A program made the translations under genes and the position numbers. Below are positions 1 through 7,122 of a DNA stretch of 64,000 bases, piece after piece (within the stretch, counting starts at the first letter, position 1; the number at the start of each line of letters is the position of its first letter). This DNA comes from Halobacteriales archaeon QS_4_69_31. GTDB lineage: Archaea > Halobacteriota > Halobacteria > Halobacteriales > Haloarculaceae. The DNA lies in assembly GCA_003021655.1 (NCBI GenBank), contig PXRP01000057.1:1-64000 (forward strand). Direction: 5' to 3'. The notes under the pieces were generated by a model. The model made no database searches and was not told the origin of the DNA. It saw only the letters and a program-made list of their open reading frames with translations.

Positions 1-44
1 TCGATCTCGTCTAAACATCCACCGAGGCGGTCGTTTTCGGGCAT
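1..44 (-). CDS. Partial gene, N-terminus only, unknown product
   Basis: An ATG at 42-44 on the minus strand opens a frame reading MPENDRLGGCLDEI before the window ends. A TATA-like stretch (reverse complement of the cctttatcc at 73-81) lies about 30 bases upstream, fitting a leaderless haloarchaeal transcript. Fifteen residues are too few to name a family. The start could also be fortuitous. Confidence 0.4.
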   Translation of the reverse strand, partial: MPENDRLGGCLDEI

Positions 45-107
45 AGAGCACTCAGAAAACGAACCGCCTCACCCTTTATCCTTATCTGAACACCACCGGA
101 CCGGCGC

Positions 108-2018
108 TCAGTCCTCGACGAAGGCGGCGGAACTGCCGAGTTCCTCGTCGATCTCGGCGTCGGCCATCTTCTCGACGAGTGCGTCGAGGACGGCCTCGCG
201 CATGCCGCGGACGAACTTGATCGAGCCGACGACGAGGTGGCCGCCGCCGCTGACGCCGCCGCCGTCGACCTCGGCTTTGAGTTGGGCGACCATCTCGGGG
301 ATGTCGAGCCGGACGCCGTCCGAGCGCAGGACTGCGAAGTCGGGCCCGTAGCCGATCGTGATCACGGGGTCGCCGGTCTCGGCGACCTTGCGGTCGTGGA
401 TTTCGCCGGTGGTCTTGCCCGGCGCGGGGTAGGTAAAGCGGTGGGCGTAGTTCTCGACGTCGATGCGGTAGAGGTGGGCGCCGTTGTCGAGGTGTTCGTG
501 CTCGACGTGGTCCATGGCGACGTCGAGCTGGCGGTCGACGTCGCGCTCGGCGCGCGTCGAGAGGAAGTCGACCAGCTCCCGGTGGCGCCGCCGGTCGTCG
601 CAGTCGACGTTGAGCGCGTCGGTGACCAGCTGGCCGCCGTCGTCGTAGCGCAGCCAGAAGGTGGCGTAGTCCAGCGCCTCGCCGACATCCCGGAGTTCGG
701 CCTCGTCGTATCCCTCCTCGCGGGCGAGTTCGAGGTAGTCGTCCATGGCGTCGGCCTCCGAGCGGTCCGACAGGCCCGCGACCGCCGGCACGTGGTGCAG
801 GTCGTCCGTGATATCGGGGTCTATCATCCGTGCGAGTTCGACACAGAGCATCCCCGTGGTGATGCGGTAGTCCTCGCCGTGGAGGTAGGGGTTGACGTGT
901 TCGTCGACCAGGTCCTCGACGGCCCCGGGGTCGGGGTGGTGGTGGTCGACGACGACGATGGGGACGTCGTAGTGCGCGAGGTTCCGGTAGGCCGGGGTGT
1001 CCTCCTCGGTCGACCCGTTGTCCAGCATCAGCAACAGCGGGAGTTTCTGGCCGTGGCGTTCGCGGTCCTCCAGGGCGAAGTTCAAGTCGCGGGTGACGTC
1101 CTCCATCTCGTAGTAGGGGGCCTTGCTGGGCAGGCGCTTGAGGAGGTGCTGGGCGGCGTCGTCGTCCTCGTAGGTCTGGGCGATGAACCGCTCCAGTGCG
1201 ACCTGGACGGGGACGCTCGCACAGATGCCGTCGCCGTCGGCGTGGTGGCGCATCCGGACCGGGCGGCCGTCAAGCACCGCCCGCCGGAGGCGCGTGGCCA
1301 CGGCTTCGAGGTCGGGCCAGAGTTTCTCCAGTGCCGGCCACTCGACGAGGGGGTCGACCTCGTGGGGTTTGGCCACATCGGCGAGCGCGTCGGCCTGTGC
1401 CTCGCGGACCGCCGTGGCTCGCTCGTCGTCGAGGGCGGTCAGGTCGCTCACCTCGACCTGGACGCTCCCGTCGCGCGTCTCGACGCGGCCCTCGATGCGG
1501 ACGACGTCGTCGAGTCCGACCGAGGGATAGGCCCGGACGCCGCCCGCCTCGAAGGCCGCACAGGCCGCGATCCCGGTGGCATCGCGCAACTGGAAGATGG
1601 TCGGCCCGCCGGTCTGTTTGATCTGGACGACGCTCCCTTCGAGCGTGACCGACTCGCCGATGGCGTCGGCCAGCGCCGCCACGTCGTGGGTGTCCGGTTC
1701 GACGCGCTGGCGGTCGTACTCCCCGACGTCAACCTCCGCGAAGGCCACGTCGCCGTTGTCGCGGACCTCGTCGAGTTCGACGACCAGTTCGTCGCCGACC
1801 TCGTAGGAACCGTGGAGGTTCGACTCGTGGACCAGCCCCGACACCTCCGCCGAGAGGTCGACGAAGACGCCGTACTCGACGACGCCGTTGACGGTGCCGA
1901 TGTACAGTTCCCCCGCGGAGACGTGCTCCATGTCGCAGTTGTCGGCGAGGTCGTAGACGGTGGTCCCGCTGTCGGGGACCGCGACGCCGGAACTCCCGGC
2001 GTCGTCTGCAGGTGACAT
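108..2018 (-). CDS. DHH-family phosphoesterase, archaeal RecJ-like nuclease with S1 and OB domains
   Basis: A 636-residue protein. The N-terminal third carries an S1-like RNA-binding beta barrel (around residues 35-90, GELYIGTVNGVVEYGVFVDL), followed by an OB-fold of the tRNA_anti type (about 120-190). The DHH phosphoesterase core has the HHADGDGIC-like metal motif near residue 255 and VVVDHHHPD near 365. A DHHA1-type glycine-rich SGGGH motif sits near the C-terminus. This order matches the archaeal RecJ-like exonuclease group (COG1107), metal-dependent 5'-3' nucleases linked to DNA replication or repair or to RNA turnover. The start is the ATG at 2018, preceded by an AGGAG-like site; an upstream extension of the frame is arginine-rich and unlike the rest. 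It is read alone, and an IS remnant lies just upstream. Confidence in family is high, in substrate low. Confidence 0.88.
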   Translation of the reverse strand: MSPADDAGSSGVAVPDSGTTVYDLADNCDMEHVSAGELYIGTVNGVVEYGVFVDLSAEVSGLVHESNLHGSYEVGDELVVELDEVRDNGDVAFAEVDVGEYDRQRVEPDTHDVAALADAIGESVTLEGSVVQIKQTGGPTIFQLRDATGIAACAAFEAGGVRAYPSVGLDDVVRIEGRVETRDGSVQVEVSDLTALDDERATAVREAQADALADVAKPHEVDPLVEWPALEKLWPDLEAVATRLRRAVLDGRPVRMRHHADGDGICASVPVQVALERFIAQTYEDDDAAQHLLKRLPSKAPYYEMEDVTRDLNFALEDRERHGQKLPLLLMLDNGSTEEDTPAYRNLAHYDVPIVVVDHHHPDPGAVEDLVDEHVNPYLHGEDYRITTGMLCVELARMIDPDITDDLHHVPAVAGLSDRSEADAMDDYLELAREEGYDEAELRDVGEALDYATFWLRYDDGGQLVTDALNVDCDDRRRHRELVDFLSTRAERDVDRQLDVAMDHVEHEHLDNGAHLYRIDVENYAHRFTYPAPGKTTGEIHDRKVAETGDPVITIGYGPDFAVLRSDGVRLDIPEMVAQLKAEVDGGGVSGGGHLVVGSIKFVRGMREAVLDALVEKMADAEIDEELGSSAAFVED

Positions 2019-2080
2019 TTGCTCCTGATTGGGCACCCGCGCCAGTTTAACCTTCGGAAACGCCACGCACCATCTTTCGC

Positions 2081-2564
2081 TCATCTCAATGACTCGTAAC
2101 TCAGGATTTTGCTGAACCAGTCGGCGCTCTCGTTCAGCAAGAGGCCGAGAAAGTTGAGATACCCCTGAAGATGGTGCTTCGAAACACCTCTGAACTTCGC
2201 CAGCCACTGGCGAAGGGAGCTATGGCGGTTCTCACAGCTGTTGACGTGGGCGCCACCGATCACGTACGTCTCGTCGTGCGTGATCGCCAGATGAGCGTCG
2301 ATCCCGTCGTACTTGTCGATACCATCGTAGATCGTGTAGTCTTTTTTGAGTCCGCGCTCGCGCGGACTCCCATCTTCACCTTCCTTCTCAATGCTTCTCT
2401 CACCGGTACTGTTGAGCGCCTTTCCCTGTCGGTCCCTTCTTGCTGACTGGCTCGCTCTCTCCGCAATAGACGCACGACACCGTCGCGTCGAAACGGGCGC
2501 GACGGAGTCGCTCGTAGCAGTCGTCGGGATCAGGAAGGAACACCTCTCCCAAGTCCCTGTCCAT
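2081..2564 (-). pseudogene. IS1595-type transposase remnant with internal deletions
   Basis: The ATG at 2564 opens MDRDLGEVFLPDPDDCYERL, then a CVYCG zinc-ribbon half, and stops after GAQQYR, where an intact transposase would supply its second CxxC. A different frame resumes with EKEGEDGSPRERGLKK, jumps to DYTIYDGIDKYDGID, and ends with the well-conserved tail HVNSCENRHSSLRQWLAKFR and GVSKHHLQGYLNFL. About 60 percent of a normal transposase is missing, including the DDE core, so it cannot transpose on its own. I saw no clear terminal inverted repeats. Family assignment rests on the ends, which are convincing; the number of deletions (at least two) is read from the junctions. Confidence 0.8.
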
Positions 2565-2652
2565 CAACAGTAACCAACGAACTTCTCGCTACTGGAAGTT
2601 ACGACTGGCCGGGATGAGCGAACGCACGTCTACTGACCGTACGAACCGCGTA

Positions 2653-2675
2653 TGGGTTGGGGCGGATTTGAACCG
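2653..2675 (-). repeat. tRNA 3'-end-like repeat, copy A
   Basis: On the minus strand this reads as a T-loop (GGTTCAAATCC) followed by GCCCCAACCCA, like the last 22 bases of a tRNA gene. The same bases recur at 2795-2817, 142 bases away in the same orientation. Not accompanied by the rest of a tRNA. Confidence 0.6.
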
Positions 2676-2722
2676 GATGCAGACGTGCTCGTTCGCGTTC
2701 GCTCACTGCGCGCGACTGCCAG

Positions 2723-2742
2723 GGTTCGAATCCGCCGTCCCC
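2723..2742 (+). repeat. Inverted tRNA-T-arm-like sequence between the two direct copies
   Basis: GGTTCGAATCCGCCGTCCCC on the plus strand matches, in inverted orientation and with small differences, the tRNA-end-like copies at 2653-2675 and 2795-2817. With copy A it forms an imperfect inverted repeat around a loop of about 48 bases. Its meaning is unknown; a recombination scar is the simplest reading. Confidence 0.45.
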
Positions 2743-2794
2743 ACTTCGATTCCACGGACTCCTCGCTGTGCTCGTCGTTGCGAGGAATCAGAAG

Positions 2795-2841
2795 TGGGTT
2801 GGGGCGGATTTGAACCGCCAGCACCGAACTTAAGCCTTCGG
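2795..2841 (-). repeat. Orphan tRNA 3'-half (anticodon arm, T arm, acceptor end)
   Basis: The minus strand has a 5-bp stem CCGAA/TTCGG closing an 8-base loop GGCTTAAG (2824-2841), a short variable stretch TGCT, a perfect T arm GGCGG-TTCAAAT-CCGCC (2803-2819), and an acceptor-like CCAACCC plus A. The matching 5' acceptor (GGGTTGG) and a D arm are absent: the stop codon of the neighbouring gene abuts the fragment at 2842. It is therefore a tRNA 3'-half, the kind of sequence left by integrases that use tRNA ends as attachment sites. The 8-base loop is one longer than a functional anticodon loop. Confidence 0.6.
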
Positions 2842-3111
2842 CTACTCCGACCGGAGTCGGCCAGCGCGGTACTCGTCGAGGCTCTGTCGGGCGTTCTCGA
2901 TGGCCTTTCTCGCCTCGCCCTCGGCTCTCTCTTCGAGTGCTTTCAGGTCGTTTCTGACCGACTCCAGGCGCGAGGGCTCGGGCTCTTTTTCGCGGCCGGT
3001 CGGCGCTCTGACGCGCTCCTCGACTGGAGTGACCTCTTCGCCCACGCCCTTCTTGGCTGTCTTGACGGCTCGCTTCAGGCAGTAGAGGGTGTCTTCGAAG
3101 TGCCCGTTCAT
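2842..3111 (-). CDS. Small helical haloarchaeal protein, unknown function
   Basis: An 89-residue protein starting MNGHFEDTLYCLKRAVKTAK. It is rich in Glu, Lys and Arg and predicted by eye to be two or three long amphipathic helices (for example LESVRNDLKALEERAEGEAR), with no membrane segment or cysteine motif. Similar short 'HFEDA.YYLKRA' proteins are common in haloarchaea and have no assigned role. The ATG at 3111 is chosen over an upstream in-frame ATG because the upstream part has a different composition. The stop codon lies directly against a tRNA 3'-half. Confidence 0.65.
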   Translation of the reverse strand: MNGHFEDTLYCLKRAVKTAKKGVGEEVTPVEERVRAPTGREKEPEPSRLESVRNDLKALEERAEGEARKAIENARQSLDEYRAGRLRSE

Positions 3112-3367
3112 ATCTGACCGTAGGCCGAGGACAAATATGTGTCTTGTCCCCGCCGAGAGGACAGTACCGGTCGGGCGTCTCCGTACCACGAGCAAACACA
3201 GCGGGAGAAACGGCCGCTCCGGCCCCGGGCGCCGAAGGCCTCGCTTCGCTGGTCTGTGAGCGACCCGCCCCGTGCGTGGACCTGCTCGGGGCTTTCACGC
3301 TGCTCGGGGCCACGACGTTGACCCCACTCGGCCCCACCACCGCGACGGGAGCGAAACGGTTAATATG

Positions 3368-3385
3368 TTTTAGGCACACCTAAAC
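3368..3385. promoter_or_regulatory. DtxR/SirR-like metal-repressor palindrome over a promoter
   Basis: A perfect inverted repeat, TTTAGG-CACA-CCTAAA (3369-3384), directly follows a TATA-like TTAATAT (3360-3366). The half-site TTAGG..CCTAA is the consensus type of DtxR/IdeR/SirR metal-dependent repressors. Its place, overlapping the expected transcription start, suits repression. The gene controlled is most likely the downstream hydrolase at 3507. Confidence 0.6.
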
Positions 3386-3506
3386 GATGTCGGGTGCCAG
3401 AGAGTGCCCGGCGTTCCAGTCTGTCCCACGCGACGCACGCGACGGTGGGCATCGACGCGTGTGTCTCTTTCACCATACACTTACACGTTCGGGGAAGAGT
3501 GCCCGT

Positions 3507-4448
3507 GTGTTCGAACGTGTGCCCATTCCGACGCCGTTCCAGGTCGGCCCGGTGAACGCCTACCTCGCCGGCCGGACGGTCGTCGACCCGGGCCCCGACA
3601 GCGAGGACGCACGCGAGCGGCTGCACGATGCCCTCGCGGACCGCGGGCTCGGGTTCGCCGACATCGAACAGGTCCTCGTCACCCACCCCCACCCCGACCA
3701 CTTCGGGCTCGCCAGCCACCTCCGCGAGGCGGGCGGGCGCGTCGTCGCGGCCGAGGCCGCCGTGCCGATCCTCGAGGACTTCGAGGGCCGTCTCGCCTAC
3801 GAACAGGAGTACTTCCGGCGGTTTTTCGTCCGCTGTGGCATGGACGAGGCGACCGCCGGGACGGTGACCGAACTCCCGCAGGCGTTCGTCCACTACGCGC
3901 CCAGCGTCGACGTCGACCGGACGCTGACCGCCGGCGAGACAGTCGCCGTCGACGGCCGCGAGCTCGGCGTCGACGAACTGGTCGGCCACGCGACGGGGGA
4001 ACTGCTCTTCGCGGACGGCGACGGGACGGCGGTCGTCGGCGACCACGTCCTCGGCGACACCACGCCGAACCCTTTCCTCCAGCCGCCCCCCGAGGACGGC
4101 GGCGAGCGCCCGCGGGTCCTGCCGGCGTACAACGAGTCGCTCGCACGCCTCCGCGAAGCCGGCTACGACCGCCTCCTCCCGGGCCACGGCGACCCCGTCG
4201 ATGACCCGCCAGGGCGGATCGACGCGATCCTCGCCGAACACCGCGAGCGCACGGCGGCGGTCGCCGGCACCGTCGAAGAGCCCGCCACGCCCGTCGAGGT
4301 GATGCACGCCCTCTTCGAGGACCTGCCCGTCACCGAGCACTTCCCGGGCATGAGCGAGGCCGTCGGCCACCTGGACGTGCTCGCCACGCAGGACCGGGTC
4401 GTCCGCCGCGAAACCGACGGCGTCCTCACCTACGAACTCGCCGAGTGA
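3507..4448 (+). CDS. Metallo-beta-lactamase-fold hydrolase
   Basis: A protein of 313 residues with the MBL metal motif THPHPDHFGL (HxHxDH), a later histidine in GHATGELLF, the Asp-containing VVGDHVLGDT and a C-terminal HGDPVDDP histidine. This is the full set of zinc/iron ligands of the glyoxalase-II-like MBL group. The C-terminal 60 residues look like a winged-helix-like cap seen in related hydrolases. The start is placed at the GTG at 3507 (VFERVPIPTPFQVGPVNAYL), where family members begin. An in-frame ATG at 3387 would add 40 residues of atypical composition, although it sits at the right distance from the TATA at 3360. Substrate unknown, probably a thioester or lactone. The DtxR-like site upstream suggests metal-dependent control. 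Confidence 0.82.
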   Translation: MFERVPIPTPFQVGPVNAYLAGRTVVDPGPDSEDARERLHDALADRGLGFADIEQVLVTHPHPDHFGLASHLREAGGRVVAAEAAVPILEDFEGRLAYEQEYFRRFFVRCGMDEATAGTVTELPQAFVHYAPSVDVDRTLTAGETVAVDGRELGVDELVGHATGELLFADGDGTAVVGDHVLGDTTPNPFLQPPPEDGGERPRVLPAYNESLARLREAGYDRLLPGHGDPVDDPPGRIDAILAEHRERTAAVAGTVEEPATPVEVMHALFEDLPVTEHFPGMSEAVGHLDVLATQDRVVRRETDGVLTYELAE

Positions 4449-4617
4449 CCGGCCGGCAGAGGGACCGTCCGGGCCTCGCGCGCTCCCGGCTGTGTGTCCG
4501 GGCCTCGCCGCGGTCGCGGCTGTGGGGAGCCAGAGGAGGCCCGTCGCGCGTCCGGTCGATGAGAGTGTCAGGGGCGCCCGACCCGGTCCCGGTCGATGGG
4601 AGTATCGGAGAGGCTCT

Positions 4618-4704
4618 GAGTAGCGGGGGCTCTCCTCGGCGGCCCTCAGTAACTGGGGCTCTCCTCGGCGGCCCTCAGTAACTGGGGCTCTCCTCGGGGA
4701 CGCC
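4618..4704 (-). repeat. 29-bp tandem repeat made from the 3' end of the adenosyltransferase gene
   Basis: Three copies with a 29-base period. The copy at 4676 encodes the last residues (EESPSY and stop) of the adjacent minus-strand gene; the next at 4647 is near-identical and the third, at 4618, is slightly diverged. The repeats therefore continue past the stop codon into the 3' untranslated region. Confidence 0.85.
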
Positions 4705-5211
4705 CCCGCGTTTGTTGACTGCGCGCGCGAGCGTGAACAGGAGGTCGGACAGGCGGTTCAGGTAGACGACTGCGGTGTCGTTGGCGTCGTCGGCCCCCTC
4801 GACGAACGCGACCGCGCGGCGCTCGGCGCGGCGACAGACCGTCCGGGCCTGGTGGAGTTTCGCGCCCGCCTGGGACCCCCCGGGGAGGATGAACGACTCC
4901 AGCGGGTCCAGTTCCGCGTCGAAGGCGTCGATGCGTGACTCCAGTTCGTCGACGTGGGCCTCGCGGACCCGCGGGTCCCCCTCGTCGGGGTCGGGGTTGG
5001 CGAAGTCCGCCTGGACGACGTGGAGGTGGTTCTGGACGGACGCGAGCACCTCGTCGAGGTCGTCGTGGCCGGTCGGCCGGATGACGCCGACGGCCGCGTT
5101 GAGTTCGTCGACGGTCCCGTAGGCCTCGATGCGCGGACTCGCCTTCGAGACCCGGGACATGTCCCGCAGGTCCGTCTGGCCCTCGTCACCGCGGCCGGTG
5201 TAGATCTTCAT
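4675..5211 (-). CDS. pduO: ATP:cob(I)alamin adenosyltransferase, PduO type
   Basis: A 178-residue protein that transfers the adenosyl group of ATP to cob(I)alamin, making adenosylcobalamin (coenzyme B12), in the cytoplasm. It begins MKIYTGRGDEGQTDLRDM, the ATP-binding N-terminus of the PduO-type family. It has the subunit-interface motif FILPGGSQAGAKLHQARTVC and the arginine-rich RRAERRAV helix, then VVYLNRLSDLLFTLAR, all diagnostic. Length is normal. The ATG at 5211 is unambiguous. Haloarchaea need the cofactor for methylmalonyl-CoA mutase and class II ribonucleotide reductase. Its 3' end has been copied in tandem downstream. Confidence 0.93.
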   Translation of the reverse strand: MKIYTGRGDEGQTDLRDMSRVSKASPRIEAYGTVDELNAAVGVIRPTGHDDLDEVLASVQNHLHVVQADFANPDPDEGDPRVREAHVDELESRIDAFDAELDPLESFILPGGSQAGAKLHQARTVCRRAERRAVAFVEGADDANDTAVVYLNRLSDLLFTLARAVNKRGGVPEESPSY

Positions 5212-5313
5212 ACGCCCCCCTGGGGCACCCAGCGACTTAAGCGACGGACCCCGACCCCGCCCCGCGGACTCCCCGACTTCGGGTCGCTCGGGAGCAAAGT
5301 ATTTGTAACCATA

Positions 5314-5323
5314 TTTTTAAATG
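5314..5323 (+). promoter_or_regulatory. TATA box for the histidine kinase gene
   Basis: TTTTTAAATG lies in an AT-rich patch about 27 bases before the ATG at 5345, so the transcript is probably leaderless or nearly so. Confidence 0.6.
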
Positions 5324-5344
5324 TATTAGCGGAAACTCAGAGCG

Positions 5345-6346
5345 ATGGACCTGCAGGGAGTCGACCGGTCGGTCGTGGTGAATCCGCTCGTGGGCCTGGG
5401 CGTCGTGATCCTGGCGGGGACCGGCCTCGCGTTCGCCGTCGCGTCGGTCCCGGTCCGGGCGGCCGTGGTTCAGTCCACGCTCCCGGCTGTAGTCGGACTG
5501 GCGTTGGTCGCCTACGGGATACGCATCGACGCCGACCTCTCGGGCAGTGCGCGCCGGACGATCATCGTCTGGATCGGGATCGGTCTGGTCGCGTTTTTCC
5601 TCGTCGGCTTCTGGTTTGGCACCGTCTCGCGACTGTTCGAGACCTCGTTCATGCTCGCGGTGTTCGGGTCGCTGGCGGCGGGGAGCGCCCTCGGCTGTAC
5701 GATCGGCCTCTACGCGGCGCGGTTGCACCGCGCGAACGAGCGCCTCGCCGAGAAGAACGAGCGGCTGAGCGACTTCGCGGCCATCGTCTCCCACGACCTG
5801 CGCAACCCGCTCTCGGTGGCCAGCGGCCAGCTCGAACTGCTCGATGCCGACGAGGAGCGCGTCGCGGCCATCGGGCGGTCGCTGGAGCGCATCGAAACCA
5901 TCATCGAACAGGTGCTGACGCTGACCCGCGACGTCGAGGACGGGACCGACGACCAGCCGGTTTCGCTCGCGGCCATCGCGCGCCGGGCCTGGGAGACCGT
6001 CGACACCGGGGACGCGACGCTGTCGGTCGCGGCCGACACCAGTCTCGTGGCCGACCCGGACCTGCTCGTAGAACTGCTGGAGAACCTCTTCCGGAACGCG
6101 GTCGAACACGGCGGCCCCGACGTGACCATCACTGTCGGGGAGTGCGAAGCGGGCTTCTACGTCGCCGACGACGGCCCGGGCATCCCCCCCGAGGACCGCG
6201 AGGACGCCTTCACACGGGAGTTCTCCACCGGTAGCGGCACCGGGATGGGGCTTGTGATCGTCTCCCGGATCGCGGAGGCCCACGGCTGGGAGGTCTCGGT
6301 CGGGGAGAGCGACGACGGGGGGGCCCGGTTCGTCGTCTCGGTGTGA
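5345..6346 (+). CDS. Membrane sensor histidine kinase
   Basis: A 333-residue kinase. The N-terminal 125 residues hold four hydrophobic segments (roughly 12-32, 40-60, 71-92, 100-122) with very short loops, so sensing is likely within the membrane. A short coiled coil leads to the HisKA H-box SHDLRNPLSV, with the phospho-acceptor His at 150. The HATPase domain shows the N box NLFRNAVEHGG, the G1 box DDGPGIP and the G2 box GTGMGLVIVSRIAEAHG. No receiver is fused. A lone receiver protein lies 300 bases downstream on the same strand and could be its partner, though such pairs are not always cognate in haloarchaea. The signal is unknown. Confidence 0.92.
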   Translation: MDLQGVDRSVVVNPLVGLGVVILAGTGLAFAVASVPVRAAVVQSTLPAVVGLALVAYGIRIDADLSGSARRTIIVWIGIGLVAFFLVGFWFGTVSRLFETSFMLAVFGSLAAGSALGCTIGLYAARLHRANERLAEKNERLSDFAAIVSHDLRNPLSVASGQLELLDADEERVAAIGRSLERIETIIEQVLTLTRDVEDGTDDQPVSLAAIARRAWETVDTGDATLSVAADTSLVADPDLLVELLENLFRNAVEHGGPDVTITVGECEAGFYVADDGPGIPPEDREDAFTREFSTGSGTGMGLVIVSRIAEAHGWEVSVGESDDGGARFVVSV

Positions 6347-6425
6347 CGGCCGGACTGGCCCCCCACCGGCGGTTCCCGCGACCAAAACCAGCACGTTCAA
6401 CTGCGCGGGCGTCGAACCGGCGCGC

Positions 6426-6593
6426 ATGACCGCGACCCGCACCCACCACTGCCCCGAGTGTGAGGCCGACCGCGAGTTCTACCGCGCGGCCAGCATGGAG
6501 GTCCACATCGGCACGAAAGTCAAGTGGCACTGTCGGGAATGTGATTACGAGTTCATCCGCATCGACGGCGACGTCGACACGGCGACGGCCTGA
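6426..6593 (+). CDS. Small zinc-ribbon protein
   Basis: A 55-residue protein, MTATRTHHCPECEADREFYR and onwards, with two CxxC knuckles (CPEC and CREC) spaced about 27 residues apart, forming a single treble-clef or zinc-ribbon. Short proteins with the pattern HxCPEC...WHCxECxYEFIRID occur across haloarchaea without a known role. The frame has normal haloarchaeal codon use and starts 79 bases after the kinase gene, so it may share its transcript. It ends 46 bases before the receiver gene. Confidence 0.8.
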   Translation: MTATRTHHCPECEADREFYRAASMEVHIGTKVKWHCRECDYEFIRIDGDVDTATA

Positions 6594-6639
6594 CCTGGTC
6601 AGGCAGGGGTTACAAGGGCCCGTCGCGTTACCTACTGAT

Positions 6640-7011
6640 ATGGGATCGGTACGTGTGCTGGTCGTCGACGAGGACCGGGACGTCGTCGACCTGGCGCAGT
6701 CGTTTCTGGAACGGGAGGAGCCGACCCTCGAGGTCGAGACGGCCACGAGCGCGTCGGCGGCGCTCGACCGCGTCGAGCGCTCGTCGGTCGACGTTGTCGT
6801 CAGCGACTTCCAGATGCCGGAGATGGACGGCCTGGAACTCGCCGACGCCGTCCACGAGCGCGCCCCGGACCTACCGTACGTTCTCTACACCGCCCGCCAC
6901 CGCTCGTCGCTGGAGGACGCGGTCGGCGACAGGGTCGCCGGCTACGTCCAGAAGGGGACCGGCCGGGAACAGTACGCCGAACTCGCGTCGCTGATCGACG
7001 AGGTGACCTGA
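6640..7011 (+). CDS. Single-domain response regulator (CheY-like receiver)
   Basis: A 123-residue receiver domain. The acidic pocket is at Asp10/Glu11/Asp12 (VVDEDRD), the phospho-acceptor Asp at 56 (VVVSDFQMPEMDG), the conserved Thr in LYTA and the Lys in YVQKG. No output domain follows, so it acts by protein contact or phosphotransfer. The frame extends upstream but the ATG at 6640 gives the canonical beta-strand start (SVRVLVVDED). The histidine kinase two genes upstream is the obvious candidate donor. Confidence 0.92.
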   Translation: MGSVRVLVVDEDRDVVDLAQSFLEREEPTLEVETATSASAALDRVERSSVDVVVSDFQMPEMDGLELADAVHERAPDLPYVLYTARHRSSLEDAVGDRVAGYVQKGTGREQYAELASLIDEVT

Positions 7012-7030
7012 CACGCCGCGGGGCCCGGGG

Positions 7031-7122
7031 GTGGGTGTCGAGGTCACCGAGGTCCTGCCAGGCCAGCCACGGGGGCTCAGGGGTGGGTGTCGAGGTCACC
7101 GAGGTCCTGCCAGGCCAGCCGC
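7031..7122 (-). repeat. Duplicated 3' end of gcvPB, 52-bp period
   Basis: About 40 bases encoding the C-terminus LAWQDLGDLDTHP and its surroundings (copy at 7083) recur almost exactly at 7031, beyond the stop codon, differing at one base within the shared block. This is the same kind of tail duplication seen after the adenosyltransferase gene. Confidence 0.85.

Noticed and set aside
237-2015. Long plus-strand open frame opposite the DHH nuclease gene
   Set aside because: It has no domain, its codon pattern is a mirror of the real gene, and no promoter or RBS precedes it; typical of high-GC antisense shadows.
2795-2841. Functional tRNA gene
   Set aside because: No 5' acceptor strand or D arm; the loop equivalent to the anticodon loop has 8 bases; the adjoining sequence is the end of a protein gene.
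3387-3506. N-terminal extension of the MBL hydrolase from the ATG at 3387
   Set aside because: The residues have untypical composition and family members begin about residue 41, although the TATA distance would fit.
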